Part shown: piece after piece, positions 24,401 to 35,225 of the stretch
Layout: each line of letters begins with the position of its first letter
How positions within the stretch are numbered: position 1 is the stretch's first letter
From: Angiostrongylus vasorum
Lineage: Eukaryota > Nematoda > Chromadorea > Rhabditida > Metastrongylidae
Assembly: GCA_018806985.1 (NCBI GenBank)
Contig: JADANN010000468.1
Span: 2,373,572-2,437,571, forward strand
DNA length: 64,000 nt
Direction: 5' to 3'
Notes under the pieces: model-generated
Database searches by the model: none
Seen by the model: only the letters and a program-made list of their open reading frames with translations
Told to the model about the DNA's origin: nothing
Program-made: the position numbers and the translations under genes

Positions 24401-27400
24401 TGTAGGAAACATGTTCGTCATCACAGCGGTGAGAAGTACTGCGCGTGTCCATTTTGTGGTCGCTTTTTTTCACGACCTGACAAGCTATACGAACATCTCC
24501 GTAAACGTATTCCCCTTCCAGCTAATGAGGAAAACACACACCTCTGTCTGCTTTGTCAACGTCGCTTCGGTGATGAGCGCTCGTTAGTGAATCATGTGCG
24601 TCGCCATATCAATGGCCGTCAGTGCCCAACATGTGGATTAGCTGTATCGCTGCCATCTGATCTCCACAAGCATATTCTAGTGAAGCACACTGAGCGGGCA
24701 AAAAATCTCGCTTGTTCTGAATGCGGCAAATGCTTCTATTCTACGGCAAGTTTCATCGAAGTACTTGTTTATCCAAGGATCTTTTAATATTAAGGACCGC
24801 TATTCAGACATTTAGCGAACACTACACATTCATATTAGGTACTTATGAGTGACAATTCAAGTAGTTTTGGGTAGGTCATACACTAGAATCTGGTAAATTC
24901 GTTTACGACGAATTTCTTTAAAGCCGGCGTGATAAAACCATCTAAATTAACATAATGTGCACATAAGATTCAAAAATGTGAAATCAGTGTTGGTTTGGTG
25001 GAAAGCAGTTGTAAGAAATAAAGATATGGGAAGTAGCTATAAAAAGTAGCAAGTTTAAAAAGTAAATGTAGATGTTTCAGACCGTTTCAGATAATTGCAA
25101 CTGGGCTCAAATACAATCCTAAATAGGCACATCTTTGCCAACAAATCACGGGTTTATTTGTTAGAAAACAATTTCGATGTTCTCCGAGCGAAGGAGTTTC
25201 CGAAAACCTTTGGAGATTGCCATTGTGAATGTACTCAGGACTTTCTCTGCGCAATTTCTCGATCGAATTGCAACATGCGATGGAAATTGCATCTTGTAAG
25301 ACAACAGACAGTATTTAGCACAACCACAGGACCTAGGCAAAGTCCCTAAACATTTTGCCTAGTCTAAATTTATAACAAAATAAGGTTGCGATCACTTTTT
25401 AACGACCTGGATATGAGCCCACCTACAATAATGCTTGAATCCTGGCCGGACCACCAAAAGCAGATAAGTATTGAAGTATTGTCGAGAAGTCGACAAAAGC
25501 GATCACTTACTGGAATCGCTGCGTTTCGTGTTCATCAAAAGATTTCGTTGCACGACGACGTCCAGTTATTTGTCGTTCAACTACCACTCCGAAATTGAAT
25601 TAGTTGTGCCAAGATGGTCAAACACTTGCCATACTCGCTGGATATCGAGCTCATCAACTTTGTGGAACTTCTCAACAATTTTTACCTGAGAAATTGTTCA
25701 ACAACGAAGATGCTATTAGAAATGTCACTGAAAAATTCATTGCTTGGAGAACCTTGTAATTTAATCTACCACACCAAAAGAAACCTTGCATCTTGTCGGC
25801 AAAAGATATAGATTCTAATGGTTCCACTTTGGACTAATGAACATGTATTTAAGCCTAGCTGTAATGATTTAACACATAGCAGACCATGTTGGTTTTTTCG
25901 ATAACCAAAATGGTTGAGGAATTTAGACCGTGATAGTCGTACACAAGAGATTTTGCTCCATCGTCTTAAGGCTGTCTATTTTTTTAATATTTTTATTATG
26001 ACCTATCTTCACGTTTTACTGCGCGGATCCCAGCACTTCTCACATTCGATTCGCTTCCTCGCATCCACTATCCACAAGATCTTCCAACTTTTACGTGTGG
26101 CTTCAGGTGCTGTTTGTTGAGGACTTTTCATTCCATCTTGAATGTCGTATAATGCTGGTCGAGTCGATTCTCTCTTTAGTCCTGGGATAGTCGGGCTGGA
26201 GCGTTCCCAGTTGGATTGCAGAGAGCGACTTTTTCCCGGACAGGTCCGCTGCGAATTTCCCTGACCCCGGGGGATGAGGGGCTTGGTTGGCCCGGAGCGG
26301 GATCGAACTAGCACAAATCGAGGGTTATCTATAATTTTCACAAATTCTTTGTTTTTGAAACTGTTTAGTATTTATGTTTGCACTGTTAACTTTTTATTTA
26401 CTGCCCATTATAAATTCCATGGCAGGGTATTGCGTGTGGAACAACCACAACGATGCTTGAGATATTCACCACACTATGCGGTGCTTTCGTTTCGCATGTC
26501 TCTCAGCTAGTTTAGCGATACATTTGGGAGCACTGTCATGTTTAGCTCTACGAAATTTCGGCTGTTAAATCGCTATGTTATCGCTTACGTTTGCGAAACA
26601 CAAACCTTCACGAAGAAAGTTGGGAAAATGTCTTTCGAGGGATCCAAAGAATCGGAGTTTTATCGTTTGCTGTAATCGATATGCTATCTTATCGGCACAA
26701 ATCCGTAAACTTTAATTTATATCGTATTTAATAAAGTGTGAGTTAAGTTATGTTGATAGTTGAAAGCGACCTTTGTTTGCGAGCCTGTGTGTTGAAATGA
26801 ATGCACACACACACACACAACAACACGGCTGAGAAACAGGCGAAACGACGGACTCGCAGTATGATGGTGAACGCATTAGCCAGCGGAAAGGGTAGTAGCG
26901 TGTTCGGTCCCCACCGCAGATACTAGCGGTCCAGAGTTTGCAAATATCTCAGCAACATTATGGTTATATTTCACATAATGTCCTGCCATTAAAAAATAGT
27001 AGGCAGTAAATAAAAAAACTGACGTCACTGCACACAGTTCATTGCATTTTAAAATCCACCGACTTAAACCGCAGTTACTTTTGCACGAAACTGTTTATAT
27101 GGTAAATGCAAGACTCAAGTAAATAGTAAATAAAGTAAAAGTAAGTAGGTAGTAAATAAACGGAGTCAAATCTAGCATAAGTCATTGCTAAAATATAAAA
27201 AAGAACTATTTCCTTGTTTGGTTACTGTGAATAGTCTGAGTGTTCTTTTTTCAAAGAACAATGCAGTCCTTAATGAACCAATTCATGAGAGCCCGTGATT
27301 TCTTTATTGACGCATTATACTCTTCAGTGTCCAGGTTTAGGTGTTGACAACTTTATGGTCCTATTAATTTATGATTTCTAGGCTGACCTCGTTCGGCACG

Positions 27401-27951
27401 GTGCTGTTCATGCACCGCCTAGGGAGGTTTGTACGATATGTGATCAGCGTTTTCGTTGGAAAAAAACAGCTTGACAAGCACATGTTGTCCCATTCTGGGG
27501 TTTGTTTTTCTAATTTTTTTCTCGAACAAGTTTAATTCGCACTCGGTCTCAAGTCGTCTTTCTTTTCATGTTTTGCAGAATGCAAATGAGAAACCTTATC
27601 TTTGCCATATTTGTGGTTCAAAGTATATGACGGGTCATGGCCTAACCCGTCACCTATCTCGGAAGCATGAGTGCCCGGTCCCTGAGGGATTTAGCAGGTA
27701 CATATTCAGTCTGTTTGCTAAATAAATTAGGTGAGTTGACTGAGTTATTGATCATATATTAGTACAGATATCTGTAAAAAAATGAATTAGATAGGGCATC
27801 ATCTTTGCGGATGTTGCCAAAGAAAATTTTTTTCTCTGAATTCTATTCAATTTTACGTAGTTCATTTAGGTTTTCTTATAAGAGATGTGCTGACGGATGT
27901 TATCGATTACAAACTCGTAAACTGGTCCGCACTGTATTGTACGAGAAGTAA
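21434..27951 (+). CDS. C2H2 zinc-finger protein, HINFP (histone H4 transcription factor) orthologue
   Basis: Nine exons: 21434-21539, 23200-23310, 23483-23629, 23740-23774, 23856-24016, 24406-24745, 27382-27499, 27579-27697 and 27870-27951, about 405 aa. Ten fingers follow HINFP order. Early ones use C-x4-C spacing (CMWNEC, CPIDTC, CLWNKC, CLWDQC). Later ones use C-x2-C (CPFC, CLLC, CPTC, CSEC, CTIC, CHIC). The fifth lacks its last His, as in the vertebrate protein. HINFP binds histone H4 promoters at the G1/S transition. Two oddities: the intron after 24745 uses a GC donor (ACG then GCAAGT), and exon 7 has a run of seven A (27460-27466) where six keep the ninth finger open (CDQRFRWKKQLDKHMLSH). 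The start ATG is chosen by phase. From memory, the C. elegans orthologue is hinf-1. Confidence 0.88.
21540..23199 (+). other. First intron of the HINFP gene
   Basis: About 1.66 kb with no coding exon that I can support. It contains the hammerhead-like motif at 22371-22400. The rest shows no recognisable repeat. Confidence 0.45.
22371..22400 (+). other. Hammerhead-like core motif in HINFP intron 1
   Basis: Reads CTGAAGA, then AGGCGATACTGCC, then GAAACGTC. Box I is an allowed CUGANGA variant, GGC and GCC form a short stem II, and GAAAC plus GTC follow. Flanking sequence (GTATAC, then CCAGGCT) resembles 8600-8615, so this is a repeat family. No evidence of activity. Confidence 0.35.
24137..24365 (+). 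repeat. Family A element, deleted copy in HINFP intron 5
   Basis: The left end keeps the outer inverted terminus TTTATTTACTGC. A plus-oriented arm follows directly: TCGGTTGGTATGGTAGATAG, GTAAGGGTAATCGCGG and CATCTCAGCATCC. Most of the minus arm is deleted. Confidence 0.6.
25990..26327 (-). repeat. Family C: tRNA-headed SINE with RTE-like tail
   Basis: The reverse complement runs from a B-box-like TAGTTCGATCCCGCTCCGGG through CCTGTCCGGGAAAAAGTCGC to GATGCGAGGAAGCGAATCGA near the 3' end. It is close to the copy at 50240-50605. The last segment resembles the RTE 3' end. Confidence 0.75.
26394..27013. repeat. Family A foldback element, complete inverted pair
   Basis: The left terminus TTTATTTACTGCC (26394) is inverted at the right terminus GGCAGTAAATA (to 27012). 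The minus arm includes CAACCACAACGATGCTTGAG. The plus arm includes ATGGTGAACGCATTAGCCAG and GTGTTCGGTCCCCACC. A short (CA)n run lies in the middle near 26803-26818. It sits in a HINFP intron, so a hairpin would form in the pre-mRNA. Confidence 0.75.
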
Positions 27952-28177
27952 TAGTTCCATTTTTCAAATCATTTCGTACACTTCAAGTTGGAACGGGCAC
28001 TCGATTAAAAGGCATGAACGGTAAACTTTCTGTAATCGACTAGAACCTAGAATGTTGTGAGGATCCATGCACTTCTTTGATGTGCCAATCTTTTCCATTT
28101 ACTGGTTTGCTGATGACTCTTCAGATGTTCCGTTTTTACACTGCTGCGCTGAATGTATATAGTAGGGTTTTTAATTA

Positions 28178-28183
28178 AATAAA
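28178..28183 (+). other. Poly(A) signal of the HINFP gene
   Basis: AATAAA, 227 bp after the HINFP stop codon and about 96 bp before the probable trans-splice acceptor of the next gene. Confidence 0.6.
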
Positions 28184-28269
28184 GATTTTCCAACAGTTTA
28201 CTTTCAAATGTTATCGTTACTTATACATGTTATATTGGAAAACTCATTTTTAATTTCTGTTCGTTGAGC

Positions 28270-28285
28270 GACGTTATAGTGGCAC
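28270..28285 (+). promoter_or_regulatory. Probable trans-splice acceptor for the MRPS27 gene
   Basis: GACGTTATAG ends at 28279, followed by TGGCAC and the ATG. The distance from the upstream AATAAA matches operon-type SL2 acceptors of nematodes. Assignment is by position and pattern only. Confidence 0.5.
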
Positions 28286-31200
28286 ATGTGGTCGACGAAG
28301 CTCTTCTTGAGAACATGTCGAACACGGCGCTTACAAGGTCGAAGGCATCTTCTTTCACAGTCGTTTTCACTCGAAAAGGACTGGGCATCGAGACATGTGG
28401 AGATGGCCAAGCTAGGATTAGGCGGTGATTATGAATGGATTAGCGCTGTACAGAAGAAATTCATTGGTGGTGGTGTCGCAAGGTCAGGCAGAGGTCTTGT
28501 CATTATTCTGCTTGTTATTTCAACATAAGATACACTAGCTATTCCATGAAATACTTCCTGTTGGGAGATGGATTTTTCAACCCTACTGTTTTAATGGTCA
28601 TTTATTTTATATATATATATATATTTTTTAAGGTATTTCACTCTACTATTTCATCAAGTTTTGTTTTGCTTTTTAGTGCCATCGATGTCGATGCGGCTGT
28701 ATACATTGCAGAACAGAAGGATCAGGTGTGGCTTTTCTCCATTGCATGAAACAAATGCTACTCCTACTACACTGTTATCTGTTATTTTTAGGATTTTATC
28801 ACAAAATCATCTTATGTTTGTTCTAAAAGGGTTATCGCCCAAACCCCGTTTCATTTAATTCCTATTTCGGAACAACTTTCTTATATCTTTCCATCCACTG
28901 ACCTCGTGTAGCGCATTAGTTGGAAGCGTCCTGTAACACACAAAGGGGAACGATTCCAGTACCCGTGGCTCACCAAGCCTTTCATCCCTCCGGGGTCGGC
29001 AAATTGCTAGCAGACTTGTGTGGGAGGATAGTAGCGGTGGCTCGATACATCGCTAGGCTACCGCGAGTCATTGTAATGGCCACATATGAATCCAATCACC
29101 TCCAACGATGCTTAGTGAGATCGAATGCATGGCGCATCCTTCAGGTATTGATAAGCGCCGAGAGCTTTATCCTTTTTTGTTTATTTTCCATCTTTCGTAC
29201 TACGAAAGTAACTGAATTTTCTAACTAGACGTTGGATACTTATGGTTAAAATTCTGTTTGGGAATAGAGAGGGAAAGTCCCTGCGAAGGTATTCAGTTGT
29301 TCAGAGATTTCGACTGTTATTATAGGTTGATGACGTGATTGAATTGATATACAAGTTACGACACAGTGAAAACGCTGCTGATTTATTGCCCTCAACGGAG
29401 TACGCACTAATTAGACTGTTATTATAGGTTGATGACGTGATTGAATTGATATACAAGTTACGACACAGTGAAAACGCTGCTGATTTATTGCCCTCAACGG
29501 AGTACGCACTAATTAGACTTCTACTTCGATACAATCCATCATTTCTGTTCAAACTCGCGGATGATCCAATAAACTACGGTATTTTTATGAATGAACACGC
29601 TGCTTGCTTAGCTATTGATCATTTCGTCAAACGGGAGGATTTTTGGAGGTGACTACTCCGTGATGGTTTTTTTTCCAAGTTGACGACGAATATTAGTAAC
29701 ACTAATTTTATTAAAGGTGCCGCTCGATTATCTGCCTGGATAATGCAGCAAGAAATGACCGAAAATGAACTACTGAATCTTTTAGGTTAGTTGGTGACCT
29801 CCAAATGCATTAGAAAGTTACCTTATCCACTATTGAGCAATTCTTACTAGCTCTCAGTTTTAGATCGCTATGAATGGTTTCGTAATTTTCAGTTCTATAT
29901 TCGTGTGCAAGGTGGGCAGAACTTCCTACCGAGCAACAGATTATGCCGTGTGAGGAATCAGAGGAAGTGCAAGTCAATGAAGATGACATTGCAAGTTGCT
30001 ACCTCTTGTTTGTTTTTCTTTTCTTTTTCTTTTTGTTATCTGTTTCTTACTTTGCTGATTTGTTCGTTTTGAAAAAAAAAGAAAGATCTCTTGTATTTAT
30101 CAGCGTTGACAGCATTTGTTATACGTTCACATCTGTTATAGAAGACGTTCAAGTTCCCATATTTGAAAAATCCGCACTTCGATTCACATTTCGATCTCAC
30201 CGATCCGCATCTGCTGGCGGGTAAAACTCTTTTATGGGTGGCACGTGATTCAAAATCTCTTCCTGACCAGATACAACAGTCTTTAATGCTGCTTGGAGCC
30301 GTTTTATATGATAGGTTTGGTTTCCTTGTTCAATTCGGAAAATGACGAATTTATCGATAGTCATTTTTAAGCGATGAAAGGTCCAGTTATACATTTCGCG
30401 AGCACATCTTAGTGCCTTTAGTTTCCAATAGTTCTTGTAGTACTGATGTACTGATTTGTTTGAAAGCGGAAAGTTCTTGCATGTAAACTAAATTTTGCAA
30501 ATATTGAGCTGTATGAGTTTGTATTTTCAGACTTGATCTGGCTTGCACTTTAATTTCACCGTCAACACATAGCGGTGTTGTGAATTTGATTTCTCAGCGG
30601 TTAGCGCCACTTGAAGGACAGGAGCCATCTGAGCAGCACAGAGAAATACTCAAGAAGTTGAAGTGTTGTAAAGCAGGCGACGACCCAATCAGCTCTGCGG
30701 TAGCATCTGTAATCGATAATGTCTGTCTACCATTTTTCCAGATCTAATCCCATGTAACAGTTGAGAATACAGTTAATCAGTAAAGTAGTTCAAAAATGGT
30801 CGCAAGAATAGAGACGTAGTAGTACCATACATTTCACATTGATGTATGTGGAACTCGAGCGCGATCTTATTCAGATTAGAGAGAAGGAAGAAGAAGCGTT
30901 GGCTTCGGAACAGAAAGCAGAGTTCACACGGTGGCACCAACGTCGACAGGATTTGATTAAGGCGCAGGCAGATCGTTTTTTTGCTGAAGGTATTTTATGA
31001 CTGTCATATTTAGTTATTTAAAGCACAATTAGACATACAGCTGGAAGCAACAAACCAATTGATTTCTGGGGAAGCCATCTGAGTTGAAGATGTCCAGTAA
31101 TTGGACCATCGAACGAAGGACATGTGAATGGAAGTGTGCTTTTCATGTTTTTGTAATTGCATCCGTTGTTTATCTTCTGATTCATCTTCCTTTGAATCAA

Positions 31201-32463
31201 ACAGCTGCAAACAAAATCTCCAATTGTCTCGGTTATGTGCCAGAGCTGGATTCCACTGATTTGATGGCCATGAAGGGCATTATATTTCTTTAGAATCGTC
31301 ACCAAGAAATGTAGCCAACGGGTCGATGCCCCCTCCTGTTATGCTTTTGAGACTCCTTAGAATACAGATGCTGTTTTCGAATTTTGGAATAATTTCGCGG
31401 TTTTCGAAGAAAGGAATTTTGCAGGAAAGAGGTGCAAGACCGACTGAAGGGATAAAAATACAGAATTGATTCCACGGTAGGCCACCGCGAGTGATTGTAT
31501 AGGTCACATGTGCATTGAATTATCTGCACATCAAATTTTATGTTTTTGCAAGAACATGGCTATTATGTCAAACAGTGTCAGCGAAGACAAGATTGTAAAA
31601 AAGTACTGGTGTTTTTGTTAGTTATAAGTAGTTGGAAAGTGTCGAAGTCATAGAGTCAGTCATGTTTAACATACTCAATATATTGATGAGTGTAGAATTG
31701 AAGGACGTTGGTTCAACCTTCTATGAAAATGGTTGTGTTAAGACAGCCCAGTGTATTAGGAAACTCGTTTTTTTAGGTAAAGGGTACATTAACAGAAATT
31801 GATCCATATTTCTGATCTTTGGGCACTTTAATAAAATGAATTAATGACGTGTACAAAGTCGTCCCATGATTGCCGTCTCACTACAATGCATATACCAACC
31901 AAACATCTCAGGCAGTAGCTGTATTTACGTTATGGCAGACACTTAGAAAGTTTGCCGATGTATTTTCCGGTTTTTTCTACGACACCATGTTGGAAATATC
32001 ATAACTGATTTTGCCAAGAAAATCCGCTGTTGTTGTAGAGGACCAATTGTGTAGACAAGAATTATGATGTCCTTACTTTTTATTTACTACCTTTTCTTTT
32101 TTAATGGCAGAGGTTTATGTGAAAGATGAACATAATGATATTCGATCCCCACCGCAGACAACAGCGGTGCGGAGTTTTGCAAATATTTCATCATCATTAT
32201 GGTTATATTTCAAGTAATTATGATGTTTCTTCGTAGGATGTTCATCCGCTGGATTTTGCACATTTCTCTTCATATCACAATCAGGTAGTTTTTGTAGCGT
32301 ATTAATTGCTCAGATTCGTGCTCGAGAAATAGCAAACGAATTGGCTGAATTGGACCATCACGAAGAGAAACTCAATTTCTTCGAGAATCGTTTGAAATGG
32401 GAGAAAAAAGCAAAGCAGAATACCGAGTTCATGGAAGAGTTTGCGAAAGAAGCACAGAAGTAG
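28286..32463 (+). CDS. Mitochondrial small ribosomal subunit protein, MRPS27 type
   Basis: Nine exons join in phase: 28286-28482, 28677-28725, 29428-29648, 29697-29785, 29893-29990, 30142-30314, 30531-30720, 30812-30989 and 32327-32463, about 443 aa (human MRPS27 is about 414). The start has a basic mitochondrial-presequence look (RTCRTRRLQGRRHLL). Matches to the family include VDDVIELIYKLRHSEN, DDPINYGIF, HFVKREDFW, WIMQQEMTENELLNLL and a charged coiled-coil C-terminus (REKEEEALASEQKAEFTRWH). MRPS27 is a PPR-like protein of the mitoribosome. The donor after 29990 may be GC (GCAAGT); exon 4 start and the last acceptor (32326) were chosen by phase. An exact 102-bp tandem duplication spans the acceptor of exon 3. 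It lies 335 bp after HINFP on the same strand. Confidence 0.82.
28905..29180 (+). repeat. Family B tRNA-like SINE copy in MRPS27 intron 2
   Basis: The head is degraded (GTAGCGCATTAGTTGGAAGC). The body and 3' end are clear: GTCGGCAAATTGCTAGCAGA, ATACATCGCTAGGCTACCGC, GTCATTGTAATGGCCACATA and GATAAGCGCCGAGAGCTTTA. Confidence 0.85.
29312..29515 (+). repeat. Exact 102-bp tandem duplication across an intron-exon boundary
   Basis: Units 29312-29413 and 29414-29515 are identical, both starting GACTGTTATTATAGGTTGAT. Each contains the 3' splice site (ATTATAG) and the first part of MRPS27 exon 3. Using the first acceptor would read in frame into a TAG within the second copy's acceptor, so only the second acceptor (exon start 29428) gives an intact protein. 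Confidence 0.92.
30990..32084 (+). other. Last MRPS27 intron, mostly unannotated
   Basis: No coding exon seen. A family B fragment lies near 31470-31545 and a family A remnant at 32085-32220. A phase-0 stretch at 32237-32284 (DVHPLDFAHF) could be a further exon, but it would leave a 29-base intron and breaks phase. Confidence 0.4.
31470..31545 (+). repeat. Family B SINE fragment
   Basis: Only the core CCACGGTAGGCCACCGCGAG, then GTGATTGTATAGGTCACATG, remains. Confidence 0.55.
32085..32220. repeat. Family A remnant
   Basis: The left terminus (TTTTTATTTACTACC, then ATGGCAGAGG) runs almost directly into the right-arm end (ATTCGATCCCCACCGCAGAC, then TTTTGCAAATATTTCATCAT). The centre of the foldback is deleted. 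Confidence 0.6.
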
Positions 32464-32794
32464 CATGAGCATGGTTTGTTAGAGTGCTATATATGGTTGC
32501 TTTACGTTATCGATCGAGTGAACTGATACAGATTGTATCGGATTTTGTAGTGTCTGAGCTCTGTGTTGTTGTAACAACCGTTGACTTGCTTCTCATAATA
32601 AAAGAATCTGCAATCTTGTACAGTTGTGTCGTAATTGGTTCTACCACATGGAATTCTGCTTTTGAATGGTTAGATTTCGTCAAAATTTTTTATGACGATT
32701 GAACGGGTTTTCCTTGTTTTTTTAATTAAGTTGCTTAAATCTGGTAGTGTTGGTAGTGTCATTATGATGCCGTATGTAGTAATACTGGGGAACG

Positions 32795-33090
32795 CATGCT
32801 AGCCCGACGGTTAGAGATGTCTCGTAATGCACACGTGGTCGTTGGTTCGATCTCGCATCTCAGACGCTGTAAATGTTCCACCATCTCTCTCAGGTTTGCA
32901 CATTGGTGCCGGGCTTGTCTAGAAGGATAGCAGCACTGACCTGATACACTGGTAGGCCACCGCAAGTCATTATATAGACCAAATATGCGTTAAATAAATT
33001 CCTGCTCAACCTCTAACGATATGATGAAGTTGAATGCATAGCGTATCCATGAGGATTGATCATCGCTAGGAACTTTACCATTCATTTTTT
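32795..33090 (+). repeat. Family B tRNA-like SINE copy
   Basis: Head with GCTAGCCCGACGGTTAGAGA (A box) and GTTGGTTCGATCTCGC (a near-perfect B box). Body with GTGCCGGGCTTGTCTAGAAG and CACTGGTAGGCCACCGCAAG. It lies between MRPS27 and the next gene. Confidence 0.85.
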
Positions 33091-33306
33091 TTACGTGGTA
33101 ATAGCATGATGGAGAGGATTTAATCAGAGTCGATAAAACTGTGCATTACTCGAGATAAGCGTTGTTAATTCATAGCTTTTGTGGGTCGTAATCAGCAGCG
33201 ACATGAGCTTATCAATTCCATGCCCTTTCTGAATTATTACTACGATCTGATGGAGTGAGAAGGGCGTAATTTATATCATAGTATTATACTGAATTTAGTA
33301 TTTCAG

Positions 33307-34070
33307 ATGTCACCGCAGCGTAATGCCAAAGCAAAGGAAATGGAGAGTAGATGTCGACTGTGTATGTTCAGCTTTTTTCGTTAATCAACGAACAGTTTTA
33401 TTAATTTGACAACCAAGTGTCTAAAAACTTTGGACTGACTGTATAACTGTCACCAAATTCTACAACTGCAGCTTCTTCTATTAGGTTTCCTGAGAATTAA
33501 TGCCGGGTTTCAATCTCTTTTCAAAGTGGTATTTCTCAGCCTAAAATAAACTTTGTTGAAATAAAAAACCATTAGGGTTTGCAGTTTTGCCAATGAAAGA
33601 CGGGTTTTGCTATACTGGTTGCATAAAATTTTGGACTTCTGAAGGCGACGAAGTCGTTGAAGACAATTCCAGCCTTGGCTTAGTTTTTGAAGCATTCCTT
33701 GCACTAAAAAAAACAGTCGAGGTGCTTGAAGAAGTGGTAGTCGGTGAGGGAAAGGCACGGTAAGTACGGTGGGTGAGGCAGAGTTTGGTAGCCGTGCTCA
33801 TTCAGTGCTTGTATTGTAGGTAGGGCGACGAGTAGCTACTCATTATCGTGAAGGATTGGGCCTTTCTATTGACTGACGGCCGTTGAATTTTTTGCATTTC
33901 GTCGATCTGCTCGACTACGCCATAGTCGTTTCACCAGCATTCAGGAAAGTGTGTTGGAACAAACCAGCTGTACACTACCAAATGGTCAACATGATCTTCT
34001 TTTGGTGCAATTTCGACTTTGGGGAACTGCTGCGGAGCTCTATCGCGGTACAACCACTGAGCCGATCGTC
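33307..34070 (+). CDS. Unrecognised protein, partial gene model
   Basis: Three exons join in phase: 33307-33361, 33585-33759 and 33938-about 34070. TTTCAG immediately precedes the ATG. The product starts MSPQRNAKAKEMESRCR and continues with FCYTGCIKFWTSEGDEVVED, a Leu/Val-rich stretch (LVFEAFLALKKTVEVLEEVV) and LLLVQFRLWGTAAELYRGTT. The strong GTAAGT donor at 33760 and sustained phase support coding. After about 34070 the frame meets TAA, and I could not decide whether that is the true end or whether an intron leads on. An overlapping frame (33883-34300) is also open. I do not recognise the family. It is on the same strand as MRPS27. Confidence 0.45.
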
Positions 34071-34281
34071 GTCGGCCATCAATAACGATCCAGTTTTTCG
34101 TAGCACGTTACAATACGATCGAGAAACGAGTCGTTTTGGTTGCGCAGAAGAAGCATCGAAGATATCTCAGAATAGCGAATTCTTTGATAATCATTCAACT
34201 CGTACGGCAGCCATTCGTCAAGCTTCTTTGACTTTCCAAATTTTTTTAGATGCTCAGAAGACGCTTACTCCGAGTTCCGCA

Positions 34282-34579
34282 AGTTCTCGAACAATGTACA
34301 AGTTTTACCTATTGTCCGTTATTTTTTTCACGGGAGGATATTATGTGAAACACAACCACAGTGATGCCGAGATATTTCCAAAACTTGGACATCAGGCCAG
34401 ATCGAACCGCGATTACCATTTCCAGGGCTCACGTGTTACACAATTCATCCGCACAGAGGCCTTCGTTTTGCCTTTCTTCCAGCCAGTATTTTTACCCTAA
34501 CGGTGCCATCAACAATCACCCGTCCGACCTAGGGGCCCAAGTTTTGCAAATATCTCAGTATCATTGTAGTTCTCGAACA
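34282..34579. repeat. Family A element flanked by a 12-bp direct repeat
   Basis: AGTTCTCGAACA occurs at 34282-34293 and 34568-34579. Between them a long minus arm (from CACAACCACAGTGATGCCGA) is followed by a short plus-oriented terminus (GTTTTGCAAATATCTCAGTA). The direct repeat could be a target-site duplication; a small gap of unrelated bases separates it from the left terminus. Confidence 0.65.
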
Positions 34580-34876
34580 GTTGTACATATGTCTGATTCC
34601 ACAAAAGCGTTCAATTCGTCGTTGCCAATAGTAGAAAGACATCCTTCACCACCTTCAAGATTTGAATTCGCCACGTCTATATTTTTTCAAACCGCACTGT
34701 ACTATGCTTTCGTTAACAATTCTTTGGCTCCGTAGCTCAATATTCTTTCGAAGCGTTTGCACTGCGCACATCCACGCTTGAATTCATAGAACTCGATTTA
34801 TCAAAATTGATGTTTTGAAATCGAATATTTATTTATAAGTACAATTTACAATTCAACTGCGCAAGGTAAGAATGTA
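34580..34876. other. Short stretch between repeats, nothing identified
   Basis: An open frame with VVHMSDSTKAFNSSLP runs here but has no start context or splice support. It could be a 3' exon of the 33307 gene. Confidence 0.3.
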
Positions 34877-35118
34877 TAAAAGGAGCTGCGTTTAATGCCG
34901 ATGTGGGCTCCCCAGATCAGTCCCGGTGACGGGTGATTGCTGACGGCACAGATCGATAAGAACTAGCTGAGAGACAGGCGAAACGAAGGACCCGCATGGT
35001 GTGGTGGTGAACGCGCTACTCCCCGGAAAGGACAATAACGCTTTCGTTCCCCACCGCAGACACCTTTGGTCCGGAGTTTTGCAAATATCTCAGCATCGTT
35101 GTAGTTCTAAAAGGAGCT
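34877..35118 (+). repeat. Family A single arm with an 11-bp target-site duplication
   Basis: TAAAAGGAGCT occurs at 34877-34887 and 35108-35118, flanking one plus-oriented arm. The arm holds GCATGGTGTGGTGGTGAACG (A-box-like) and a degraded B box in GCTTTCGTTCCCCACCGC. It ends TTTTGCAAATATCTCAGCAT, then CGTTGTAGTTC. The clean duplication shows that a single arm can insert on its own, as a SINE does. Confidence 0.75.
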
Positions 35119-35225
35119 TTAAAATGGTACTACGTTATGGTGTTACAATACTACAGCTTTGAAAAAAAAAAACTGTTGAGACATATGCAAGAAAGATCGC
35201 CAATTATCACCCTATAAAGGTTAGA

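Larger units (their letters stand above)
24746..27381 (+). other. Long HINFP intron carrying repeats
   Basis: This 2.6-kb intron starts with GCAAGT and ends TTTCTAG. Repeats at 25990-26327 and 26394-27013 occupy part of it. ORFs around 25095-25700 have no recognisable domain and may be a decayed transposon; they are not called as genes. Confidence 0.55.

Noticed and set aside
25095..25811. Overlapping ORFs in a HINFP intron as a separate gene or transposase
   Set aside because: No motif recognised in any frame; coding character is weak. A decayed transposon remains possible.
32237..32284. Extra MRPS27 exon
   Set aside because: It would need a 29-base intron after it and is out of phase with exon 8; the acceptor at 32326 gives a clean join instead.
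33510..33801. Minus-strand Ser/Thr-rich ORFs
   Set aside because: Antisense to exon 2 of the plus-strand gene at 33307, which has a strong donor and consistent phase.
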